A stretch of 64,000 nt of DNA from JAPKZH01 sp963715635 (GTDB taxonomy: Bacteria; Acidobacteriota; Aminicenantia; Aminicenantales; UBA4085), in contig OY970261.1 in the NCBI GenBank assembly GCA_963715635.1, forward strand, positions 2,046,001 to 2,110,000, read 5' to 3'. Shown here piece after piece: positions 28,637 to 36,001 of this stretch. Under the pieces are notes generated by a model, which was not told where the DNA came from, ran no database searches, and saw only the letters and a list, made by a program, of their open reading frames with translations. A program made the translations under genes and the position numbers. Numbering within the stretch: position 1 is the first letter of the stretch; every line of letters begins with the position of its first letter.

Positions 28637-29916
28637 AGCGCAGCCATCCTCAAACGTCGAATCGCCTTCTCTTTCCCCAGGAGCTCCATCAGCTCGAAAA
28701 GCCCGGCCCCGCGCGTTTTCCCGGTAAGGGCCAGGCGCGCCGGATGAATCACGTCGGCAGCTTTCATGCCTTTTTCCTGAGCCAGGCCGCGGCAGACGGC
28801 CTCGATCGCCTCCTGCTGGAAAACATCGATTCTTTCGAGCCGGCCGGCAAATTCCCGCAGGAGATCGCGGCTTTCCGGTCGGTCCAGGTATTTCTTTTTT
28901 CCGTCTGCTTCGATAGAAAAATCGTCCTTAAAAAAGCTCTCAGTGAGCTCGGCAAATTCATGAAATGTCTTGATCCGGATCTTGTACAAGTTGACCAGCC
29001 TGGACAAATAATCGTCAGATATCCCGGCCATCCCCCATCCTTCTCTCATCAGCTGGTCTTTGATGAGAGGGACGAGCTCGGGCGAAGGTTTTTTCATGAT
29101 ATATTCGCCGTTGATCCATTTGAGCTTCTGGATGTCGAACTTGGCTTGGACGTCGTTCATAGCGGATATCTCAAACAGCTTGGCCGCCTCGCCCAGAGGA
29201 TGGATCTCTGTTTCCGTGGGCGGCGTCCATCCCAGCAGGAAAAGATAATTGGCCAGCGCTTCCGGCAAAAACCCTTCCTTCTTGTACTCTTGGACAGCTA
29301 CGCCGCCATGCCGCTTGGAAAGCTTCGCTCCGTCAGGACCCATGATCAGCGGCATATGGGCAAAGCGGGGCGGGGTGAGGCCGAGCGCTTCATAAAAAAG
29401 GATTTGTTTGGGAGTGTTGGAGATATGGTCATCGCCGCGCAAAATATGGGTGATTCCCTGAGACGAATCGTCCACGACACAGGAAAAGTTATAGGCCGGC
29501 GAGCCGTCAGACTTGATTAGGACCTGGTCCTTGATATTGTCGGTTTGAAACGTGATGCGGCCGTGGATCATGTCCTCCACATCGATGGTCCGGCCCGCAC
29601 CGATCTTAAAAATGACGGCATCCCCTTCCCGATAAGCTTTTCCCTGGCTCAGCAGCTCTTCGGCCTTTTGCCTGTAGAGGCCGAACCGCTCGCTCTGGAA
29701 GATCGGCGGGGCATCCCAGTTGACGCCGAGCCAGGCCAGGTCCTCCAGGATCTCGTCCAGAAACTTCTTGTCCGAACGGACCCTGTCCGTATCCTCGATC
29801 CGGAGGAGAAAATGTCCGCCCGCATGTCGGGCACAGAGCCAGTTGAAAAGCGCGGTCCTGGCGCTGCCAAGGTGGAGATACCCTGTCGGGCTCGGGGCAA
29901 AACGTACAGTTACCAT
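28633..29916 (-). CDS. gltX: Glutamyl-tRNA synthetase
   Basis: 427 aa, a class I synthetase for tRNA-Glu. The HIGH motif is HLGS (residues 15-18) in APSPTGYLHLGSART and the KMSKS motif is KLSKRHG. DTDRVRSDKKFLDEILEDL and RGDDHISNTPKQ are standard. It is shorter than E. coli GltX (471 aa), mainly in the C-terminal anticodon-binding region, which may loosen discrimination between tRNA-Glu and tRNA-Gln, although glnS is present. It is first in the gltX-glnS operon. Confidence 0.93.
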   Translation of the reverse strand: MVTVRFAPSPTGYLHLGSARTALFNWLCARHAGGHFLLRIEDTDRVRSDKKFLDEILEDLAWLGVNWDAPPIFQSERFGLYRQKAEELLSQGKAYREGDAVIFKIGAGRTIDVEDMIHGRITFQTDNIKDQVLIKSDGSPAYNFSCVVDDSSQGITHILRGDDHISNTPKQILFYEALGLTPPRFAHMPLIMGPDGAKLSKRHGGVAVQEYKKEGFLPEALANYLFLLGWTPPTETEIHPLGEAAKLFEISAMNDVQAKFDIQKLKWINGEYIMKKPSPELVPLIKDQLMREGWGMAGISDDYLSRLVNLYKIRIKTFHEFAELTESFFKDDFSIEADGKKKYLDRPESRDLLREFAGRLERIDVFQQEAIEAVCRGLAQEKGMKAADVIHPARLALTGKTRGAGLFELMELLGKEKAIRRLRMAAL

Positions 29917-29979
29917 TATCTGACCTGCTCGATTCCGGATTCAAGAGTCTTCATTGTTGGCAAGCGATTGGGCTCATTA

Positions 29980-30008
29980 CATATAGCATAGCCTCTGAGC
30001 CCGGTCAA
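29980..30008 (-). promoter_or_regulatory. Promoter of the gltX-glnS operon
   Basis: TTGACC (30003-30008), 17 nt, TATATG (29980-29985), minus strand, about 65 nt upstream of the gltX ATG. The same 30003-30008 block falls at the -35 position of the divergent plus-strand promoter. Confidence 0.45.
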
Positions 30009-30031
30009 ATTTGGGGAGAAAGTGGTATAAT
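30003..30031 (+). promoter_or_regulatory. Promoter of the GNAT gene, leaderless transcript likely
   Basis: A consensus -10 TATAAT (30026-30031) with a poor -35 (GGTCAA, 30003-30008, 17-nt spacer). The ATG lies 9 nt downstream, so the transcript would start close to or at the start codon. Confidence 0.45.
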
Positions 30032-30039
30032 AGCGGCTC

Positions 30040-30447
30040 ATGGCCATCCGAAGCGCCCGCCAAGAAGATTTCTTTCAGATCGTCGCCCTGACGAAGGAGC
30101 TGGGCCTGGACTATGAAGGGATGGACAAAGATTCCTATTGGGTGGCCGAGGCAGCGGGCCGGATCGTCGGTATGGTCGGCCTCAAAAAACACGCCGATTG
30201 TCATGAACTGTGCGCCCTCGGCGTCAGCCTCGGATTTCGCGGAAAAGGCCTCGGGCAGAAACTGGTCCATGCCTTGCTCCTGAATGCCGACCGCGATATC
30301 TACCTGGCCACCATCATCCCCGGCTTCTTCGAACAATGCGGATTTGAGAAGTGCACCCAATTCCCCGCCTCCATGAAAAAAGCTCCCGAGTGGTGTGAAG
30401 GCTGCCGGAAGGAGCTTTGCGCGGTCATGGTCAGGACATCCCGATGA
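30040..30447 (+). CDS. GNAT-family N-acetyltransferase (ArgA-like small form)
   Basis: 135 aa single-domain GNAT. The acetyl-CoA loop is LGFRGKGLGQKLV, preceded by the strand ELCALGVSL. The C-terminus has FFEQCGFEKC and a Cys-rich tail (EWCEGCRKELCAV). Small amino-acid N-acetyltransferases of arginine biosynthesis look like this, but no arg genes are nearby, so the substrate is open. It has no Shine-Dalgarno sequence. The stop overlaps the next ATG by 4 nt (ATGA). Confidence 0.8.
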   Translation: MAIRSARQEDFFQIVALTKELGLDYEGMDKDSYWVAEAAGRIVGMVGLKKHADCHELCALGVSLGFRGKGLGQKLVHALLLNADRDIYLATIIPGFFEQCGFEKCTQFPASMKKAPEWCEGCRKELCAVMVRTSR

Positions 30448-31313
30448 ACTTGCCGCGCTTCCCCGAGTTTAAGGTGGTCGGTCTCGAAGATCAGGAGCCC
30501 ATCCTGGCCTTGATCAGCCGCTATCCGGCCGAGGTCTGCGAAGTCAACTTTGGTAACACCTTCATCTGGAGAAAATACGACCATCCCAAGCTGACAATCA
30601 TCCATGACAACCTCTGCCTCCAATTCGAGCCCCCCGATGAACCGGCCTATTTTCTACAGCCCATCGGAGAGAATGATATTGCCGACACCATCCGCACCTG
30701 CCTCTCCTGCGCTCCTCGCCTGTCGCGGATCCCCACCTCCTTTGCTTCCCGATGGTGTTCCGGCTTCCATTGCGCGCCCGACCGCAACAATTTTGATTAC
30801 GTCTACCGAACCCAAGATCTCATAGAGCTCAGGGGCAAAAAATATGACGGCAAGCGTAACCGGATCCGGAAGTTCGAGCGAGAACACTCTTACGGCTATG
30901 TGAAGCTCCGGCCCGGACACCTTGAAGACTGCCAGCGCCTTTTTAGAGAATGGCTGGAAGACAAATCATTGACGACCAAAATGATCAGCGCTCAAAACGA
31001 GGCCATTCAGGAAGGTTTGACTCATTTTGAAGCGCTCGGCCTCTCGGGCGGCGCGATCGAGGTGGAGGGCAAGATCGAAGCGTTTTCGATCGGAGAGCCT
31101 CTGAGTGCGGATACAGCCGTGATCCACATCGAGATCGTCAACCCTAAATACGACGGGCTTTCCCAATTGATGAACCGTGAATTCGTGAAAAACGAATGGT
31201 CGGCCTTCGCCTATATCAATCGCGAGCAGGATATGGGAATCCCCGGCCTGCGCCGCGCCAAGATGTCATACTATCCCCACCACATAGTCGAGAAGCATCA
31301 CATTTGGAAATAA
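30444..31313 (+). CDS. DUF2156 / phosphatidylglycerol-lysyltransferase-like C-terminal domain protein
   Basis: 289 aa, translationally coupled to the GNAT gene through ATGA. It contains the DUF2156 hallmarks: an N-terminal half with NFGNTFIWRK, then YRTQDLIELRGKKYDGKRN and the RKFEREH helix, then a second GNAT-like half (GGAIEVEGKIEAFSIGEPL, HIEIVNPKYDGL, INREQDMGIPGLRRAK). This resembles the catalytic domain of MprF-type lysyl-PG synthases without the membrane part, as in soluble stand-alone members. It probably transfers an acyl or aminoacyl group; the substrate is unknown. Confidence 0.85.
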   Translation: MNLPRFPEFKVVGLEDQEPILALISRYPAEVCEVNFGNTFIWRKYDHPKLTIIHDNLCLQFEPPDEPAYFLQPIGENDIADTIRTCLSCAPRLSRIPTSFASRWCSGFHCAPDRNNFDYVYRTQDLIELRGKKYDGKRNRIRKFEREHSYGYVKLRPGHLEDCQRLFREWLEDKSLTTKMISAQNEAIQEGLTHFEALGLSGGAIEVEGKIEAFSIGEPLSADTAVIHIEIVNPKYDGLSQLMNREFVKNEWSAFAYINREQDMGIPGLRRAKMSYYPHHIVEKHHIWK

Positions 31314-32208
31314 TCATCGGCCGGTTCCGATCTGTGCTTCCAAGACCATGTCCGCGGCGAGGCCAGCCGTGTGCATGGCCGTGGAAACACCTCCAAGGAA
31401 GAGTTCGCTGGCTGCATAGATCCCCGCCATCAACAGATTCTGGATCGGAGTCTCGATCAAAAGCCTTCCCGGCAGAATGGAGGCCTGTCCCGCGGACCAT
31501 GTCCAGCCCGCGATCGACCCGCGAAATCTCTGCCCCCAATCCTGATAAGTCAGGGGCGTGGCGATTTCGACGACTTCTATTGAGTCGGAGAGCCCGGGCA
31601 GGACGCTCTCGACTGTCTTGATAAGTTCCCTGAGAGCCAATCAGGTTTCTCAGATGGACATTGTCGATACTTCGGTCAAGAATCTCGCGGGAAGAAAGGC
31701 CCGCAGCCTTCTTGATGGCGGCCATCTTCTTCTTGTCTGAGAAGCTGAGATTCTCGACCGCTTTTTTCTTTTTTAATCCTGCCAAAAAATCCGGGTGCCA
31801 GCGGTCCATATTTTTGGTGAGCCTGATGATGTTCTCAATCTCGGCCATGATCGAGTCGATCGCTGCGGACTCTTCCGGATAGACCTGTTTGAGATCATCT
31901 TTGAGGATGGAAATCGGGCGCGAATAGACGATGTCCAGGTCAGGGGTCATCAACTGAAAATGATTTCTTTTGAACTTCACGCCGGCTTGGATACCCAGTT
32001 CATTCAAAAAAGTTTTGACGCGGCCGGGGAAGCCGATGGACAGCGGTCCCATCGGGAAAGAATAGCCGCCCCGCCTGAAAATATAGCTAGTTCCCCCGAT
32101 GTGCGGGTTCTTTTCCAGGACCAGGACTCGCAACCCGCTCTTGGCGAGCTTGGCCGCGCAGGTCAGGCCTCCGATCCCCGCGCCAATGACAACGGCATCG
32201 TGCATCAT
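31314..32208 (-). pseudogene. Phytoene-desaturase-like FAD oxidoreductase with an internal deletion
   Basis: The first 190 codons start MMHDAVVIGAGIGGLTCAAK, a Rossmann GxGxxG FAD site, and continue like CrtI-type NAD(P)/FAD oxidoreductases up to LRNLIGSQG. There the frame breaks, and a second frame (31314-31640) gives the family's C-terminal end (LLMAGIYAASELFLGGVSTA). About 200 codons of the middle are missing at about 31630-31650. Together with the frame change this makes it a decayed gene rather than a simple sequencing slip. It lies 58 nt after the photolyase stop on the same strand. Confidence 0.75.
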
Positions 32209-32266
32209 GTCGCCAAGAAATTATCATTCTTCGGCCCATTTGGCAATGTTTTAGCTTGAAAGGGAC

Positions 32267-33634
32267 TCAGGCCATTGGTTCAGGATTCTTCAACTGTTCC
32301 ACCAATTTTACATACCGATCGGCGTCGAATTTCCTCAAGAGCCCCCGGTCATTCATATAGCGGACATTGCCGAAAATTGTTCTCTGCTGCCAGGGCCGGT
32401 CATGCTTGCCGAAGCACCAAGCCACCCCCGTGTATCCATTCGGGTCCCGGCCGTCCAGCTCATATTTATTGTTTAGATAGAGCGCTGTAACGAATGCCTC
32501 TTCCGGAGTGCGGCTCCACTCGATGATTTTCTTGCCCCAGTACATCCGCATATAGCCGTGCATCTTGCCTTTGAGGACCATTTCCTGCTGGGCCGCATTC
32601 CAATAAGGGTCATGGGTCGCGGCTGCCTCCAATTCGTCTCGCGTATAGACGACGGGCCGGGGATCCGCCTCGTGGAGCTTCAAGGTTTTTTGCGCCCAGG
32701 ACGGGATTCCCTCAAAGGACTCATAGTGATCGTTATACCGGACAAAATTCAGGCTGAGTTCCCTGCGCACGATCAACTCCTCGAGATAGGCTTCAGTTCC
32801 CGGGCTTGCGGTCTCGGAAATCTTGAGGGCGATCTCGAGAGGCGAGATTTGCCCGAAATGAAGGTAGGGGCTCATCTGCGAACAATAGTCCGCAGTCGGG
32901 TTGTTCCTTAAGTCCGAGAAATGGCCGAGCTTATTCTTGATGAACACTTGGAGCCGCTTTCGGGCTTGGGCCGTGCCGCCCCGGAAAAAGGCCGTTTGTT
33001 TGACGCTCCGCGCGATGTCGAGCCCTCTCAAAATTTTTTCAATATCGTCCAGCTCGAGCGTTTCAAACTCCAAGGACAGCGAGTCTTTCAGGGGCTTGCG
33101 CTCCTTCAGGGGAACAAGATAATCTCTGAGCTTCAGATGGATTTTCCTGCGGATCGTCGCTGCTGAATATTCCTCCTTGGAGGAGGTCTCTTCGACCGGC
33201 ACAACGGCGTCCGCTTCCACCTGGGCCAGCGGACAATCCATGTCACCTGCCGCCTTCATCCTCCAAGCTTTCTGGATCTTTAAGTAGCCGCGGTCGACGA
33301 CGGCCAGTGATGCCCGTCTGGACATTTCCAGGGCACCCTGCTCGGGAGAGACCGCTCGGACGACCAGCCGGACCCCTTTCCTTTTGAGCTCCTGCTCGAC
33401 CTCGGCCAGTCCTTCGAGCAGAAAAGCATAATGCCGCTCATCGGCCTCGGAGAAACGGTCGGTGAGCCCGAAAAATACCACCAGCGGCTGCCTCAATTCA
33501 TTGGCCTGCCGAACCGCATATTCCAGAGCATGATTGCACCCAGCACGCTGGGACGCCTGCATCCAGTAAAGAACATAGTCTCCTCTTTGGCTGTCCTTGG
33601 CATTCAGGGATTTGATGCGCTCTTTATGAATCAT
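32267..33634 (-). CDS. phr: Class II deoxyribodipyrimidine photolyase
   Basis: 455 aa. It would use blue light and reduced FAD to split cyclobutane pyrimidine dimers. The N-terminal Rossmann domain has YWMQASQRAGCNHALEYA, typical of class II enzymes. The C-terminal FAD domain has YLHFGQISPLEIAL, ELIVRRELSLNFVRYN, KMHGYMRMYWGKKIIEW and NKYELDGRDPNGYTGVAWC. Length matches class II (about 450-470). The ATG at 33632-33634 is chosen because GGAGG lies 6 nt before it. It starts 30 nt after the thioredoxin-like gene and appears to be the fifth gene of that operon. Confidence 0.93.
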   Translation of the reverse strand: MIHKERIKSLNAKDSQRGDYVLYWMQASQRAGCNHALEYAVRQANELRQPLVVFFGLTDRFSEADERHYAFLLEGLAEVEQELKRKGVRLVVRAVSPEQGALEMSRRASLAVVDRGYLKIQKAWRMKAAGDMDCPLAQVEADAVVPVEETSSKEEYSAATIRRKIHLKLRDYLVPLKERKPLKDSLSLEFETLELDDIEKILRGLDIARSVKQTAFFRGGTAQARKRLQVFIKNKLGHFSDLRNNPTADYCSQMSPYLHFGQISPLEIALKISETASPGTEAYLEELIVRRELSLNFVRYNDHYESFEGIPSWAQKTLKLHEADPRPVVYTRDELEAAATHDPYWNAAQQEMVLKGKMHGYMRMYWGKKIIEWSRTPEEAFVTALYLNNKYELDGRDPNGYTGVAWCFGKHDRPWQQRTIFGNVRYMNDRGLLRKFDADRYVKLVEQLKNPEPMA

Positions 33635-33664
33635 AGCCGCCTCCAAACCGAATGATAGATCATT

Positions 33665-34231
33665 TTACCCCCCGTCGTTGCTTAATAAAAGCTTCAGGAT
33701 GTCGCTTTTTTCTCCCGGCTGGAAGGGAAATGAAAATTTTCGAACCACCTGCCGCTGATCATCGAACAGAAAAGCTTGAGTATTTGATTTCAGAAGGCCG
33801 TTGAAAAGATGGTGTTCGTCCAGGACAATCGGGAATCGGATGTCGTTGGCTTTGATAAATCCCTGCATTTTTGTCTGCACGATCCGGGCATGACGGCTGT
33901 CTTCGCTTCCGTCGGAGCGGCGGCTATAGACCAAGATCCCCCGCAGTCTTTCTTCCTGGATGGGCCCAGGAAGGGCTTGGCAGAACTCCAGCAGAGGGGC
34001 GAGGCAGGGCGAGCAAAAAAAAGTGTCAAAATCGATCAGGATCCAACAGAGCGTTTTTCTCCGAGAGATAACCGAAGGTTTGGCTGCCCCGTCGCCGGCC
34101 GGGGACGAGCAACAGATGAATAGGGCGGCCAATATCGGCCATAAGCCAAGGAGACAAAACAGCGGGAAAAGCCATCGCCTGGGATTCATGTTTCTCTTGG
34201 AATTTCGTTCCTGCGCTCGGCTGGTGCTCAC
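33665..34231 (-). CDS. Thioredoxin-like membrane-anchored protein with CSPC motif
   Basis: 188 aa from GTG at 34229-34231 (GGAAGGGG upstream), or 174 aa from ATG at 34187-34189; the choice is open. A hydrophobic segment (LFCLLGLWPILAALFICC) could be a lipoprotein signal or an anchor. A thioredoxin fold follows: ILIDFDTFFCSPCLAPLLEF carries a CxxC (CSPC) at the expected N-terminus of the first helix, then FPIVLDEHHLFNGL, and FLFDDQRQVV for the strand after the cis-Pro region. It is expected to work as a thiol-disulfide protein outside the cytoplasm. Its place after two Cys-patterned secreted peptides suggests they are its substrates. Confidence 0.7.
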   Translation of the reverse strand: MSTSRAQERNSKRNMNPRRWLFPLFCLLGLWPILAALFICCSSPAGDGAAKPSVISRRKTLCWILIDFDTFFCSPCLAPLLEFCQALPGPIQEERLRGILVYSRRSDGSEDSRHARIVQTKMQGFIKANDIRFPIVLDEHHLFNGLLKSNTQAFLFDDQRQVVRKFSFPFQPGEKSDILKLLLSNDGG

Positions 34232-34249
34232 GGCCTCGCCCCTTCCGCC

Positions 34250-35209
34250 TTACTCATAGATTAGCCTATATTTTTTCAGCGTGATGCCGTCGCTGGCCCG
34301 CACGTACAAAAAATCTTGATGGTCAATGTAGATGCAGTGGGTAGTATCGGGCAATGTCAAAGTCGTGACCAACCCGCCTGCCGGGCTCAACACATAGACA
34401 TCACGGCTGGGATTTTTGGCGCGACTCCCTCCCAAGACAAATATGTGACCGCGATGATCGAGGCAGATATCCTTAAGACAGGTCTCTGTGGGCAGCGTAT
34501 AACCACTCAGCTTCTCCGTTTTGACTTTCTTGACGCCCAGGAGGTCTTTGGACCAGACCAGGGTTCCGCTCTTGTTCCATCTCTCGACCTTATCCTGGAA
34601 GACATAGGCGAGATAGAGATCGCCCTGGCCGTCCAGGGTCGCACTGACCGAATCCATCAACGGCCCGGCCATTTTTTTTTGATAGACGAGCTCCGACTGA
34701 ACTTTTCCCCCAGCGTCAAGCACGACGATCCTGCCGGGATCCTGGAATCCCATGACCGCGACGGCGATTCGCTCATCCGAAAAAACAAACAGGTCGCTGA
34801 TCGGCATGGAAAATGGAATGCGCTTCTGGAATCGGAGATCCTTATCGAAGACGGAGATCCCGAGAATGCCCTGGTCCGTGGCATAAAGAAAATTCTCCGA
34901 GCAGCCCAGGAGCCTGGGGGCCATAAACTCCCCAGGCCCCTGACCTTTGCCCCCGGCTTTCTTGACCAGCTGGCCCTTGGCGTCAAACTTCTTGAGCGAG
35001 TAGTCCAAACCGTCTAAAACATAGATAAATCCCTCAATATCCGAGGCCACACCGGTCCATTGGAAGAGGGTTTCATCATCCAAGGCTCCAATCGAAAGGA
35101 CTTCCTGGATCTTCACTTTTAGAGGTTTTTCGCCCGCGCGGATGGAGAGAGGAAACAACAATGCCATGGCTGCGCAGACCGAGATCGATGCCATTTTTTC
35201 GATTTTCAT
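34250..35209 (-). CDS. Secreted 6-bladed beta-propeller protein
   Basis: 319 aa. Signal peptide (SISVCAAMALLFPLSIRA). The body is a series of NHL-type blades: IEGFIYVLDGLDYSLKKFDA followed by GQGPGEF, then FLYATDQGILGISVFD, DGQGDLYLAYVFQDKVERW, DHRGHIFVLGG, DVYVLSPAGGL, and DHQDFLYVRASD. This pattern matches the '6-bladed beta-propeller' proteins. The ATG at 35207-35209 follows AAGGAGGACCTTGAG. It lies between the peptide genes and the thioredoxin-like gene, 67 nt after peptide B. It is probably a binding scaffold; no enzymatic residues are evident. Confidence 0.82.
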   Translation of the reverse strand: MKIEKMASISVCAAMALLFPLSIRAGEKPLKVKIQEVLSIGALDDETLFQWTGVASDIEGFIYVLDGLDYSLKKFDAKGQLVKKAGGKGQGPGEFMAPRLLGCSENFLYATDQGILGISVFDKDLRFQKRIPFSMPISDLFVFSDERIAVAVMGFQDPGRIVVLDAGGKVQSELVYQKKMAGPLMDSVSATLDGQGDLYLAYVFQDKVERWNKSGTLVWSKDLLGVKKVKTEKLSGYTLPTETCLKDICLDHRGHIFVLGGSRAKNPSRDVYVLSPAGGLVTTLTLPDTTHCIYIDHQDFLYVRASDGITLKKYRLIYE

Positions 35210-35276
35210 CTCAAGGTCCTCCTTCATCCAGGCCGACGTCGGTCGCGCCTCATTTTCTCAATCTCCCTTCATCCGG

Positions 35277-35501
35277 TCAAACAAGGGGATCCACATATTT
35301 TTTACAAAAGGCGTAGCCCATGGCGCAATACACCGTGCCGATATACCCCCAGGCCTGGTTATACCAATCGTTCAAGCATTCCTTGAGGGCGTTTTCGCAA
35401 ACGCCGGATTGGAGGCTTCGGGGCTGAACGCCCAGCCCAAACATCAGACAGACCAGGACAACAGCGGCGGCCTTTGTGAGTGCTTTATGTTTTTTTTGCA
35501 T
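35277..35501 (-). CDS. Small secreted Cys-patterned peptide B
   Basis: 74 aa from the ATG at 35499-35501, preceded by CAGGAGGAGATT. Signal peptide (AAAVVLVCLMFGLG). The mature part of about 45 residues has four Cys at 35, 42, 59 and 66, that is C-x6-C-x16-C-x6-C, and ends FCKKYVDPLV. It shares GVC-x6-C and FC-x-KYVD with the peptide A gene directly upstream, so they are tandem paralogues. I know no family for it. The gap to peptide A is 14 nt, so they are co-transcribed. Confidence 0.72.
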   Translation of the reverse strand: MQKKHKALTKAAAVVLVCLMFGLGVQPRSLQSGVCENALKECLNDWYNQAWGYIGTVYCAMGYAFCKKYVDPLV

Positions 35502-35515
35502 AATCTCCTCCTGGT

Positions 35516-35776
35516 TCACACGTAGTTATCAACATATTTCAGGCAGAAATCTAATCCGATAAAGCAGAAACTCACATAAAAAACGATGGTCACTCCCCAA
35601 GACAATAATCCGGAAATGATGGCTTCTGCCAAACACCTCTGCCAAGCCCTTTGGCAGACGCCCGCCTCGCCTTCTTCAGCCGCGGCAAAAGCCGGCCCGA
35701 CGATAAGCCAGGCCAAAGCGGCTGTCAAGAACAAAGCCAAAGACCCTTTTACTCCTTGCTTTTTTAATGCTTTCAT
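35516..35776 (-). CDS. Small secreted Cys-patterned peptide A
   Basis: 86 aa. The ATG at 35774-35776 follows TAAGGAGGTTTTC, close to a perfect ribosome-binding site. Signal peptide with cleavage near GPAFA. Four Cys at 41, 48, 71 and 78 give C-x6-C-x22-C-x6-C, and the end is FCLKYVDNYV. The central segment (AIISGLLSWGVTIVFYVSF) is more hydrophobic than in peptide B and could sit in a membrane or form the core of a helical hairpin. It is the first gene of the operon. It was not recognised as any known peptide family. Confidence 0.72.
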   Translation of the reverse strand: MKALKKQGVKGSLALFLTAALAWLIVGPAFAAAEEGEAGVCQRAWQRCLAEAIISGLLSWGVTIVFYVSFCFIGLDFCLKYVDNYV

Positions 35777-36001
35777 GAAAACCTCCTTAAGGCCTGATTC
35801 AAAGCAATTCGCGTGCCAAAAGGAAGGCCGATTTTATATTCTTAATGTCCTGAAAAGAAAGAATTTAAGCGACAAGCAGAAAATTTTTAGGAGCTCCCCC
35901 TGAAATCAACGTCACAAGCGGCCGACGCAGATATTTATTTGCTTTAATTATAAATAATTACAAAAAGAACAAAGGGCACACTATGTGCCGCAAGATCGCA
36001 G

